From the NCBI RefSeq assembly GCF_001418015.1, contig NZ_LIQG01000028.1, positions 1 to 64,000 on the forward strand: 64,000 nucleotides of DNA, read 5' to 3'. This DNA comes from Lacinutrix mariniflava (GTDB taxonomy: Bacteria; Bacteroidota; Bacteroidia; Flavobacteriales; Flavobacteriaceae). The position numbers and the translations under genes are program-made. A model generated the notes under the pieces. The model did not search any database and was not told the origin of the DNA. It was given only the letters and a program-made list of their open reading frames with translations. Below are positions 15,863 to 22,508 of this stretch, in pieces; positions within the stretch are counted from its first letter, which is position 1, and each line of letters opens with the position of its first letter.

Positions 15863-15972
15863 TAATTACTACAGCGACTATTTTAGAGTGTGGTTACTTT
15901 AAATTAAGAGTAGTAATTACCATATTTTTGGTTGGTTAGTATGAAAAAGCGTCTTTTATAAGACGCTTTTTC
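15863..15972 (+). ncRNA. Predicted small RNA, copy 6
   Basis: One substitution relative to copies 2-5 (GTGGTAATT to GTAGTAATT) turns the U-G pair of the 5' stem into U-A, so the predicted pairing is preserved. Terminator hairpin 15943-15972. The array stops here, and no further activator palindrome follows. Confidence 0.6.
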
Positions 15973-15996
15973 TATTTGTATAACTTATACTAAAAA

Positions 15997-16024
15997 AAAA
16001 GACTCACTAATTTGTGAGTCTTTT
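15997..16024 (-). terminator. Terminator between array and hydrolase gene
   Basis: An 11-bp stem AAAAGACTCAC / GTGAGTCTTTT closes a 6-nt loop. T-rich flanks on both strands make it bidirectional. It serves the minus-strand hydrolase gene. Confidence 0.85.
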
Positions 16025-16046
16025 CTATTCCGTAAACATTCAATAG

Positions 16047-16970
16047 CTATTTTATAAATTCAATAATTACTTCAAGTAGCTCTGGAGCTAGTTTTCTGGA
16101 TGTTTCATTATAAGATTTAGAATTTTCCAAATCATCACCTTCTATAGGAACTAGAATATGATTCATTTTATCTATAATTTTTAATTCAGCTTTCGGCGCT
16201 GCTTCATTTAAAAGTCTCGCTTCAGCCTCAGAGACTTGTAAATCTTTTGTGCCATTAATAATAAGTATTGGCATATTTAATTTTTTAATTTCATCTTGAG
16301 GATTGTAAGACATCCAATTAGCAATAAAAGGTTGTACATCTAGATTAAATATAGAGGCTAGAGCAGGAGGAAAGTCTGCTGTTGTTTTTCCTTCTTTTAA
16401 AACATTAAATACACGTTTAGTATCTTCTAGAAACATTGGTGCTGTTTTTTCCACTTGTTCAGTAATAACCATATCTATAGATTGTCCTGCTCCAGCAAGA
16501 GATATAAAACCATCGGCGTTATTTTGTGCTGCTAACATGCCAACCAAACTACCTTGACTGTGTCCTGCAATGTATATTTTGTTATAACTTTTAGTGTTTT
16601 TAAAATAAGTGAGCACAGATTTTGCATCTACTACAAAATCATCAAACATCATGTCTTTATCTACGTTTCCTTTTCTTATTTGCTTTACTATACGTTTATC
16701 GAAACGAAAGGTTGCTATGTTTTGGTTAGACAGTCCTATTGCTAATTTTTTAAGCGAATTTCCTTTTAAAAAATTTTGATTCCCATCGCGATCAGTAGGT
16801 CCAGAACCAGCAATAATAATAACTAAATTAGGTTTTTCTATTGTAGTGGGAAGTAATAGAGTACCATCAATTAATTTATTTACCGCAATGTCTTGCATTG
16901 TGTAGTTTTTTTCTTGAGCATAACCAAAACTCCCGACAAATAATAAAACAATAAGAACTTTTATTTTCAT
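16047..16970 (-). CDS. Exported alpha/beta hydrolase
   Basis: This 307-residue protein has a signal peptide (MKIKVLIVLLFVGSFGYAQ) and an alpha/beta-hydrolase fold. The nucleophile elbow is GHSQG, the acid is probably Asp in NGTKDLQV, and the catalytic His is in KMNHILVP. The oxyanion-region motif is IIAGSGPTDRDGN, as in periplasmic serine esterases or peptidases of Bacteroidota. I start at ATG 16970 rather than the in-frame start at 17033, because the former begins a canonical signal peptide. Substrate unknown. Confidence 0.85.
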   Translation of the reverse strand: MKIKVLIVLLFVGSFGYAQEKNYTMQDIAVNKLIDGTLLLPTTIEKPNLVIIIAGSGPTDRDGNQNFLKGNSLKKLAIGLSNQNIATFRFDKRIVKQIRKGNVDKDMMFDDFVVDAKSVLTYFKNTKSYNKIYIAGHSQGSLVGMLAAQNNADGFISLAGAGQSIDMVITEQVEKTAPMFLEDTKRVFNVLKEGKTTADFPPALASIFNLDVQPFIANWMSYNPQDEIKKLNMPILIINGTKDLQVSEAEARLLNEAAPKAELKIIDKMNHILVPIEGDDLENSKSYNETSRKLAPELLEVIIEFIK

Positions 16971-17353
16971 GATATAATTATTTAAATCTATGGTATTACA
17001 AAACGAATGCCATTTATAATATTTACAAAGCAAATTTACTGTTTAATTTTGAACAAAAATTGATTTTTTAGTGTCAGCAAAAGATGCGTTTCATCGATTT
17101 TATGTTTTATTTCATCGTTAAATGTTAAAATTTAATGTATTTCGTCGAAATATGACGCCTTTAAACGTCCGAAAAGAAATAACTACCCTACATTTGTGTT
17201 GTACTAAGAGACATAATTTTTAGTCAATGGATTAATTAATTAATATTTGCATATCACTTTAAATTGATATAGTAACCCTAAATCTAACCAAAGAATAAAA
17301 CGCAAATACAGAAAACCAAAGTTGAGGGACTTTGGTTTTTTTGTGCCCTAAAT
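16971..17353. other. Intergenic region with direct repeats and a possible small transcript
   Basis: No protein gene is seen. Three octamers TTTCATCG (17089-17096, 17110-17117) and TTTCGTCG (17140-17147) are spaced 21 and 30 bp apart. A TAnnTTTG box (TACATTTG, 17189-17196) follows, and a strong hairpin ends at 17339. It could hold a regulated small RNA of about 140 nt on the plus strand. Confidence 0.4.
17312..17346 (+). terminator. Strong hairpin, T-tract on plus strand
   Basis: An 11-bp stem AAAACCAAAGT / ACTTTGGTTTT with loop TGAGGG is followed by T on the plus strand. It also lies at the 3' end of the minus-strand alkB-like gene, so it may serve both strands. Confidence 0.8.
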
Positions 17354-17947
17354 TTAGCGAATAACTCTAAAGGTTAGGTTAATTCTAGGTTTTACCTCTT
17401 TTTTTGTCTTTGCTATTTGGTGTAGCCAATGGTGTTGTGTTTCACCTTGCATTAATAATAGACTGCCATTTTCAAGTAAAAGTTTTTGCTTTAAAGTCTT
17501 GTCATTTTTATGCTTTAAATTAAAATAACGTGCTGCTCCCAGAGTTATAGAGGCTATAACAGGATTTTCACCTAACTCTTTTTCGTTATCTGCATGCCAA
17601 CCATTACTATCATTGCCATCTCGGTATAAATTAGCTAAACAAGTTGTAAATTTTGTGTCTGTTTTTGTTTCAATTTTAGATTTAATTTTTAATAAAATAT
17701 CAGTAAAAAATTCTGGATATATTGTAATATTTGAATAACTGTACGGTTTATTGTTATTCCCAAAAAGGCATGTTAACCGTGGTTGCTCGTAAGTTTTTCC
17801 ATAGACTGTAATATTGTCTTGTTTCCAATTGGTGTCATTTAGAATTGAATTGTAAAACGCAAGCGCATCTACATCAGATAAGAAATTTGGAAAATAACTA
17901 ATGTCTGAGTCTGGTAGATTAAGTTTTATTTCTTCAGAAGAAAACAT
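17354..17947 (-). CDS. alkB: AlkB-like 2-oxoglutarate/Fe(II) dioxygenase
   Basis: This 197-residue protein resembles AlkB/ALKBH2-type DNA repair enzymes that remove methyl groups from 1-methyladenine and 3-methylcytosine. The iron ligands HxD are in NGWHADNEKE and the distal His in QHHWLHQI. The 2-oxoglutarate-binding Arg lies in KPRINLTFR. The nucleotide-lid-like YEQPRLTCLFG is present. It starts 4 bp after the end of the DoxX-like gene on the same strand. Confidence 0.9.
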   Translation of the reverse strand: MFSSEEIKLNLPDSDISYFPNFLSDVDALAFYNSILNDTNWKQDNITVYGKTYEQPRLTCLFGNNNKPYSYSNITIYPEFFTDILLKIKSKIETKTDTKFTTCLANLYRDGNDSNGWHADNEKELGENPVIASITLGAARYFNLKHKNDKTLKQKLLLENGSLLLMQGETQHHWLHQIAKTKKEVKPRINLTFRVIR

Positions 17948-17951
17948 AATT

Positions 17952-18314
17952 TTAATTTATTTGAAGGTACCAATAGGCCCAATATACTAATCCTAATTGC
18001 AATGGAATACGTAATAATAAAATCCATTTAGGAATTCCAACAGCAGCTTTTTCTCCACTTAGCATATAAAAGTGAACTAATAGAAATAGGGATAACATTA
18101 CTATAATGCCATATATGGATGTGTTTTTAAGTATTGGAATGCATAAGCCAATGCCTAATACAATTTCTGATACTCCGCTAAGTGCTATAAGTAATTTATG
18201 TTGTGGCAAATAGCGAGGCATAATACGTAAATATGCTTTAGGTTTTATAAAATGCATGAGGCCGGCAAAAATATACATAAAAGCCATTGCATAAAGATGC
18301 CAAGGAAATACCAT
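17952..18314 (-). CDS. DoxX family membrane protein
   Basis: This 120-residue protein has four predicted transmembrane helices (YAMAFMYIFAGLMHFI; LLIALSGVSEIVLGIGLCI; IYGIIVMLSLFLLVHFYML; LLRIPLQLGLVYWAYWYL). It belongs to the small DoxX/DoxD-like superfamily of unknown biochemical role. The N-terminal FAGLMHFIKPKAYLRIMP is typical. It is likely translated from one mRNA with alkB, and nothing in the sequence fixes its function. Confidence 0.82.
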   Translation of the reverse strand: MVFPWHLYAMAFMYIFAGLMHFIKPKAYLRIMPRYLPQHKLLIALSGVSEIVLGIGLCIPILKNTSIYGIIVMLSLFLLVHFYMLSGEKAAVGIPKWILLLRIPLQLGLVYWAYWYLQIN

Positions 18315-18358
18315 AGATAAATTATTATTTCTCTAAATTAGCGTATAAATTCTGTACT

Positions 18359-19024
18359 ATGAAATGTGTCTTTAGCTTTTTACTAACATTATATTCTCTT
18401 ATAGGCTATGCACAATTACCTAAAGGTTTTGTGTATGCTAAAATAGAAATTCCAACCATACAAGTGGAGTTACAATATTGTGGAGACAATAATTTTGTTG
18501 GTGACATTATAGACGGTTATAATGCTAATGTGTCTATTATGACTAAGCAAACAGCGGTTGCTTTAAAAAAGGTACAAGCTGAGTTAGCTAAACAAAATTT
18601 ATCTATTAAAATTTACGATTCTTATAGACCACAACGTGCTGTAAACCATTTTGTGCGTTGGGCAAAAGTGGTTAACGATACTTTAATGAAGCAAGAGTTT
18701 TATCCAAGAGTACGAAAAAAGAATTTGTTTAAATCGGGATACATAGCTTCAAAATCTAGACACAGTAGTGGTAGTACATTAGATATTACTTTGGCACATT
18801 TAAAAACAGGTGAAGCTCTTGATATGGGATCGCCTTTCGATTTTTTTGGTAGTGAATCTTGGGTTGCAAATACTAATTTAACAGTAGATCAAGCTAAAAA
18901 CCGTAAATTATTACAAACGGTAATGCTTAGTAATGGTTTTAGAAACTACCCAAAGGAATGGTGGCATTTTACTTTACGTGGAGAGCCCTATCGTAATCAG
19001 TATTTTGACTTTTTGGTGGAGTAA
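18359..19024 (+). CDS. VanX-like D-alanyl-D-alanine dipeptidase (M15D)
   Basis: This 221-residue exported zinc peptidase has a signal peptide to about residue 18 (GYAQ). Metal ligands are His135 and Asp142 in SRHSSGSTLD and His203 in EWWHF, with catalytic Glu200. The SYRP motif (about residue 88) is the conserved arginine loop. Family members cleave D-Ala-D-Ala; in non-resistant bacteria they are thought to recycle periplasmic wall peptides. It diverges from the doxX/alkB pair with 44 bp between starts. Confidence 0.9.
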   Translation: MKCVFSFLLTLYSLIGYAQLPKGFVYAKIEIPTIQVELQYCGDNNFVGDIIDGYNANVSIMTKQTAVALKKVQAELAKQNLSIKIYDSYRPQRAVNHFVRWAKVVNDTLMKQEFYPRVRKKNLFKSGYIASKSRHSSGSTLDITLAHLKTGEALDMGSPFDFFGSESWVANTNLTVDQAKNRKLLQTVMLSNGFRNYPKEWWHFTLRGEPYRNQYFDFLVE

Positions 19025-19051
19025 TTTAGGTCGTTTTGTTTAATATGATAA

Positions 19052-19078
19052 GTAAACGAAGTTTAACTATTTTTTTAG
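19052..19078 (+). repeat. Short dispersed boundary repeat
   Basis: The stretch with TAAACGAAGTTTAACTATTT resembles segments at 22467-22502 and 39891-39929 (TAAACGAAG, then an ATTTTTT run). It may be an end of the palindromic cassette-like elements described elsewhere in the window. Confidence 0.4.
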
Positions 19079-19133
19079 AATAGTAGTTTTGGTTTATACC
19101 TCTATTTAATAGTCAAATAATTTTTATAAAAAC

Positions 19134-19167
19134 AATAGCGGTTAGAGTTAAAACTCGTACCGCTATT
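19134..19167 (-). terminator. Terminator of the DoxDA gene
   Basis: AATAGCGGT pairs with ACCGCTATT, with an inner AGAGTT/AACTC extension. On the minus strand a T5 run follows. Confidence 0.8.
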
Positions 19168-19190
19168 ACTCTTTAAATAATTAATCTTTA

Positions 19191-20207
19191 CTATTTTTTA
19201 ATTTTGTGTTCCCAATAAGCACCACTTATATCTGTTATTTTTAGATTATAAGCACCTATAGGTAAAGTGGATAAAACTTCATTTTTGAAACTCAATTTAG
19301 CTTTAGCTCCTAAAGGAATAATTAAACTGTGTTTGCCTGGTTTTATTTTGGCAACATAGTAATTTGAGATATCTTCTTTATTCAAGATAGCCAAATCGTC
19401 TTGAGTATATTCTAAAATGGTATTGTTGTTATTATCTAATAATTCAATAGCAATAACCCAAGAGCCATAAACATCAACACCTTCGGTTCTAAAAACATTA
19501 AAACTTACTGTGTTATTGGTTATTTGTCCTTCGCTAATTTCTAGTTTTGGCCTTATAGATTTATTATGAAGTGTTCCCCAAAGACCACCATGAAAGACTT
19601 GGTTTGTCATTAACGTTATTCCTAAAATAAATAAAGAACCTGTTAAAACAACTTTTGGAAAAACACTTTCCTTTATTGGTAAAATACCAGAAGCCAACCA
19701 AGCAAACCATTTCTTTTTTGTAATTGCAAAATTGTTTTTTATCAAGTAATTATCCAACGAGTATTTTCCGCTACCAGTTAAGAATAATACAAAACCTGTT
19801 GCAATTCCTAGCACGCCTATTTGCCATTCGTCTAGACAAGTTGTACCAATCCAACCGGAACCTAAAAGGATTCCCATAGCCAGACCAAAAACACCTATAC
19901 TCATTATTCTGGTAAACAAACCAAACATAATAAACAAACCTACAATTCCTTCTACAATAGTAAAAATTACCATATTTATCCAAAGTGCATCTGGATTTTC
20001 TACTAGATATTGAATGATTGGTTTTATACCTAAGGCATTAGGTAAAAAAGCATTAAATTTTTCGCCAATATAACCGGCAACTTCAGGATCAAGTTTGTTA
20101 GCTAACGTAGTTCTTCTCCAAAAGGCTGAAAAATAAGTCCAACCTACCACTAATCTTAATGCTAAAGCCAATAGTCCAGCATCGTTTTTTATACTAATAT
20201 TCTTCAT
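19191..20207 (-). CDS. DoxD-DoxA fusion (thiosulfate:quinone oxidoreductase-like)
   Basis: This 338-residue protein has an N-terminal DoxD membrane region (about 1-150; LALALRLVVGWTYFSAFWRR and VFGLAMGILLGSGWIGTTCLDEWQ), a helix near 185-200, and a C-terminal periplasmic-type beta domain (about 210-338) resembling DoxA. In archaea DoxD and DoxA are the two subunits of thiosulfate:quinone oxidoreductase, here fused as is common in Bacteroidota. It follows a DsrE-like gene after 4 bp, suggesting a sulfur-compound role at the inner membrane. Activity is inferred only. Confidence 0.88.
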   Translation of the reverse strand: MKNISIKNDAGLLALALRLVVGWTYFSAFWRRTTLANKLDPEVAGYIGEKFNAFLPNALGIKPIIQYLVENPDALWINMVIFTIVEGIVGLFIMFGLFTRIMSIGVFGLAMGILLGSGWIGTTCLDEWQIGVLGIATGFVLFLTGSGKYSLDNYLIKNNFAITKKKWFAWLASGILPIKESVFPKVVLTGSLFILGITLMTNQVFHGGLWGTLHNKSIRPKLEISEGQITNNTVSFNVFRTEGVDVYGSWVIAIELLDNNNNTILEYTQDDLAILNKEDISNYYVAKIKPGKHSLIIPLGAKAKLSFKNEVLSTLPIGAYNLKITDISGAYWEHKIKK

Positions 20208-20211
20208 TTTT

Positions 20212-20634
20212 TTAAATAGTTAAAGCAATAAAGCCTTGTTTTGTTAATTGGAAACCGTGTAATATACCATTAGGAGTTACTTCTAAATTTTTCGGCATTG
20301 TGTTATGGTCTATATTAAATTTGTTAAGTGATATGCCACAAACAAAGACTTTTACATTTTGAGATTTAGCCTTTTCTAAAAGCGTATTAAAATCGGAATT
20401 ATTTGCAATATCATTAACTGTTTTACCACAGATAATGACATAAAACGCTCCATAATTTTTACCATCCTCTTTTGCCAATTCATTAGCAGTTAGTAAAACA
20501 GGTTTAAGTTGTTTTATGTTTTTTGAAAGCACTAAATAATTATTGCTTTTAAGGTTAATGTCTTGAGCTTGTAATTGGGAAGTCCCAAATAGTAAAATGA
20601 ATAATGTTGTTATAAATAAGATTGAATTTTTCAT
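20212..20634 (-). CDS. Exported DsrE family protein
   Basis: This 140-residue protein has a signal peptide (to about residue 23, QLQAQ) and a DsrE/DsrF-like fold (YGAFYVIICGKTV; LLEKAKSQNVKVFVCGISLNKF). DsrE proteins carry or transfer sulfur via a Cys near the end of a beta strand; CGKTV (about residue 69) and VCGIS (about 97) are candidates. The signal peptide makes it periplasmic, unlike cytoplasmic TusD/DsrE. It is directly upstream of DoxDA. Confidence 0.85.
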   Translation of the reverse strand: MKNSILFITTLFILLFGTSQLQAQDINLKSNNYLVLSKNIKQLKPVLLTANELAKEDGKNYGAFYVIICGKTVNDIANNSDFNTLLEKAKSQNVKVFVCGISLNKFNIDHNTMPKNLEVTPNGILHGFQLTKQGFIALTI

Positions 20635-20694
20635 TGTTTTTATTTTAAGTTTGAATTAATACTAAAAAAAAGTAGCGCTAGCGTTATTACTTTT

Positions 20695-20886
20695 TCAACC
20701 TGTATAGTTAATGTAATAGGAATTAAAATGACTATTAATACTAGTGAAGCTACTCTTGTTTTTAAAGTAAATAAGTAATAGAATGCCCGCAACTAGCATT
20801 ACAATTCCAGATAGAATTACGGCTATTTCTGGTGTTCCAAGAATATTCACTATAAAGCCCATTGATGAGTTTTCTATTCTACTCAT
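20695..20886 (-). CDS. Small single-helix membrane protein
   Basis: This 63-residue protein has one transmembrane segment (AVILSGIVMLVAGILLLIYF) and a Ser/Asn-rich tail. I do not recognise it. It lies 60 bp upstream of the DsrE-like gene on the same strand, so it may be the first gene of the DsrE-DoxDA unit. Confidence 0.5.
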   Translation of the reverse strand: MSRIENSSMGFIVNILGTPEIAVILSGIVMLVAGILLLIYFKNKSSFTSINSHFNSYYINYTG

Positions 20887-21076
20887 GGCTTTTTTTAGTA
20901 TTTAATAAATGATTTGTGCTCGCTATTATAACAATTAGGCTAAGCATAATGCGAAGTATAACTACAGACTTGTAGCTAACCTCAAGCGTTTTTAGTGAAA
21001 TTTCATTTTTTAATATTTGTAATTGATATATAGCAGAAATAGTAACTGCTTTAAACTTTCTTGTTTAAAAAATCAA
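20887..21076. other. Intergenic region with nested inverted repeats
   Basis: AACCTCAAG (20978-20986) can pair with CTTGAGGTT (21089-21097, inside the end of the next gene), and GTAATTGAT (21019-21027) with ATCAATTAC (21072-21080), nested inside. AGCAG/CTGCT lies in the middle. Meaning unknown; no gene is seen. Confidence 0.35.
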
Positions 21077-21454
21077 TTACGAGTAGACCTTGAGGTTACG
21101 GTATAAAATATACAGAGGAACATTAGCAACCTCGTGATTTCTTGACGCATTGAGGTTAAAAGAATGCTTAAGTAAATAGGTTGTAAAATGAATAGAAAAA
21201 ACTTCCGGAATTAGAAAGACAGGTTGATTAAAACTTGGCTTTGAAACAGATTGAATGTTTTCTGAAACCTCTAAAGTCTGACAATTTGTTTGAGAAATTG
21301 TAGTTTGACTCTTGTTTAAAACAGTAGTTTGAGGAATCTCTAATTCAGCTTGAATAAAATTTCTAACCTTACAAGGCGAAAGCAATAGCAACAATACAAG
21401 TCCGAAAATGGACAAGATTGAGTTTATTCTATTTGTTTTAAAATTTGCTTTCAT
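21077..21454 (-). CDS. Conserved hypothetical with one membrane anchor
   Basis: This 125-residue protein has an N-terminal hydrophobic segment (ILSIFGLVLLLLLSPCKVRNFIQ) and a Thr/Ser/Gln-rich middle (PQTTVLNKSQTTISQTNCQ). The PCKVRNFIQ-type segment recurs in uncharacterised flavobacterial proteins. I start at ATG 21454 because a TAnnTTTG box at 21460-21467 lies between it and the earlier in-frame start at 21481. Function unknown. Confidence 0.65.
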   Translation of the reverse strand: MKANFKTNRINSILSIFGLVLLLLLSPCKVRNFIQAELEIPQTTVLNKSQTTISQTNCQTLEVSENIQSVSKPSFNQPVFLIPEVFSIHFTTYLLKHSFNLNASRNHEVANVPLYILYRNLKVYS

Positions 21455-21459
21455 CTTTA

Positions 21460-21467
21460 CAAATATA
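21460..21467 (-). promoter_or_regulatory. -7 box (TATATTTG, minus strand)
   Basis: The box is only 5 bp from the ATG at 21454, predicting a nearly leaderless mRNA. Confidence 0.45.
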
Positions 21468-21595
21468 GATACAATTTTCACGAGAATATGTTATTGTTTT
21501 CTTAATGAAATCTTTAGTTGTAGTGAATACTTGTGTTTATTCTTAATAAATAGATGTTTTCAGAAAGTAATATTTTGAAAAGGTTTGTTTGAGTG

Positions 21596-21720
21596 GTTGT
21601 GTATGAAAAGTTGCGGTTTTGTCAGCGAGGAATTTCCTTAGGAAAATCAGATGTAGCAAAATCACAGCGGCCTTTGGTTTAGACTAACACCAGCAATTTT
21701 TGATGTACGGTATGGCAGTA
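21596..21720. repeat. Long palindromic element, copy A
   Basis: This about 125-bp element begins GTGTATGAAAAGTTGCGG and ends near TGTACGGTATGG, with an internal hairpin around TTTCCTTAGGAAA. It is clearly related (roughly three quarters identical by eye) to copy B at 39250-39386, including GCGAGGAWTTTCC and AGGAAAATCAGAYG. Both copies lie directly at the 3' end of an orphan minus-strand gene. Confidence 0.65.
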
Positions 21721-21721
21721 G

Positions 21722-22396
21722 TTATTTAATTTCTTTATTTATGGTAGACTCTATTTTATGGATTGTTTCTGTAGCTTGTAATATTGAATCAGTAAATTCC
21801 TCACTTAATGCGCCTTCACTTGTGTGAGTGTCGTTAGTTTTAATAATATTAACAATTTCTTTCAACTTTAAAGTCAGTGTCAAAATTTCTGAAGTTATAG
21901 ATGACATACCCAATATCGGTATTTCATTAAGTTCAGCGGTCTTCGTTTCTATTTTACTTGATAATGGTTTGATATTATTTCTAAGAGATTGAATTTCATC
22001 GTCGAGAAATTTCGTTGATTCTATGTGTTTTTTACTTAAATAGTTAACAATCTCATTCTGCTTCTTTATAAGTGCTTTTTTTTCTACACTTGAATCTTTT
22101 AAGTTTTCAAGTTTTTTACTAATTTCTTCTAAAGCTTTTATTTTTGTATTTGTCTCTAATTCATAACCTATCAGTTTAGTATTTAATATTCTTGTGGATT
22201 TAGTTATCTCTGAATGAGGTTCGATCAAGACATACCTTAATTCATTTAATTTAGATTGAAGTTTGTCAAAATATTTTATGCGTTCTGTTCTACGAGATTC
22301 AGTTTTTTCAATCTTTTTTTTATCAAAATATTGATAAATACCCCAAATAAAAACTAGTATAGCTAAAGGAGAAAAGTACTTTAAAAAATCAATCAT
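21722..22396 (-). CDS. Orphan coiled-coil protein with N-terminal anchor
   Basis: This 224-residue protein has a transmembrane segment (LKYFSPLAILVFIWGIYQYF, about residues 4-23). A long charged helical region follows (about 25-160; many Lys/Glu, KLENLKDSSVEKKALIKKQ), likely coiled coil. I recognise no family. It is bounded by the palindromic element at 21596-21720 and a dispersed boundary repeat at 22467-22502, which suggests a mobile or exchanged single-gene unit. Confidence 0.7.
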   Translation of the reverse strand: MIDFLKYFSPLAILVFIWGIYQYFDKKKIEKTESRRTERIKYFDKLQSKLNELRYVLIEPHSEITKSTRILNTKLIGYELETNTKIKALEEISKKLENLKDSSVEKKALIKKQNEIVNYLSKKHIESTKFLDDEIQSLRNNIKPLSSKIETKTAELNEIPILGMSSITSEILTLTLKLKEIVNIIKTNDTHTSEGALSEEFTDSILQATETIHKIESTINKEIK

Positions 22397-22466
22397 TATA
22401 TTGTGTTTGGGTTAATTATTGTAAATGACTTGTTGATAAAAAATCAATTCAATATTTTACATGTTA

Positions 22467-22502
22467 CGTAAACGAAGTTCGACTATTTTTTACAAAATCA
22501 AG
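22467..22502 (+). repeat. Dispersed boundary repeat
   Basis: The segment contains GTAAACGAAG, then TATTTTTTACAAAATCAAG. The stretch at 39891-39929 has TTAAACGAAG, then TATTTTTTACAAAGTCAAG. Each lies upstream of an orphan minus-strand gene. Confidence 0.55.
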
Positions 22503-22508
22503 TTAATA

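Larger units (their letters stand above)
14466..15973 (+). repeat. Six-unit tandem array with 272-bp period: sigma-54-like promoter, conserved RNA, terminator
   Basis: Six copies of one non-coding unit follow each other. The terminator hairpins start at 14583, 14855, 15127, 15399, 15671 and 15943, exactly 272 bp apart. The GG of the -24 elements lies at 14474, 14750, 15022, 15294, 15566 and 15838. Copies 2-6 differ by substitutions without indels, mostly in the spacer upstream of the promoter. Copy 1 is more diverged, 4 nt longer between promoter and terminator, and lacks the upstream palindromes. No ORF of meaningful length runs through the array. Confidence 0.9.

Noticed and set aside
14466-15973. 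CRISPR array
   Set aside because: The 272-bp units have no short repeat/unique spacer structure; the intervening sequence is also repeated.
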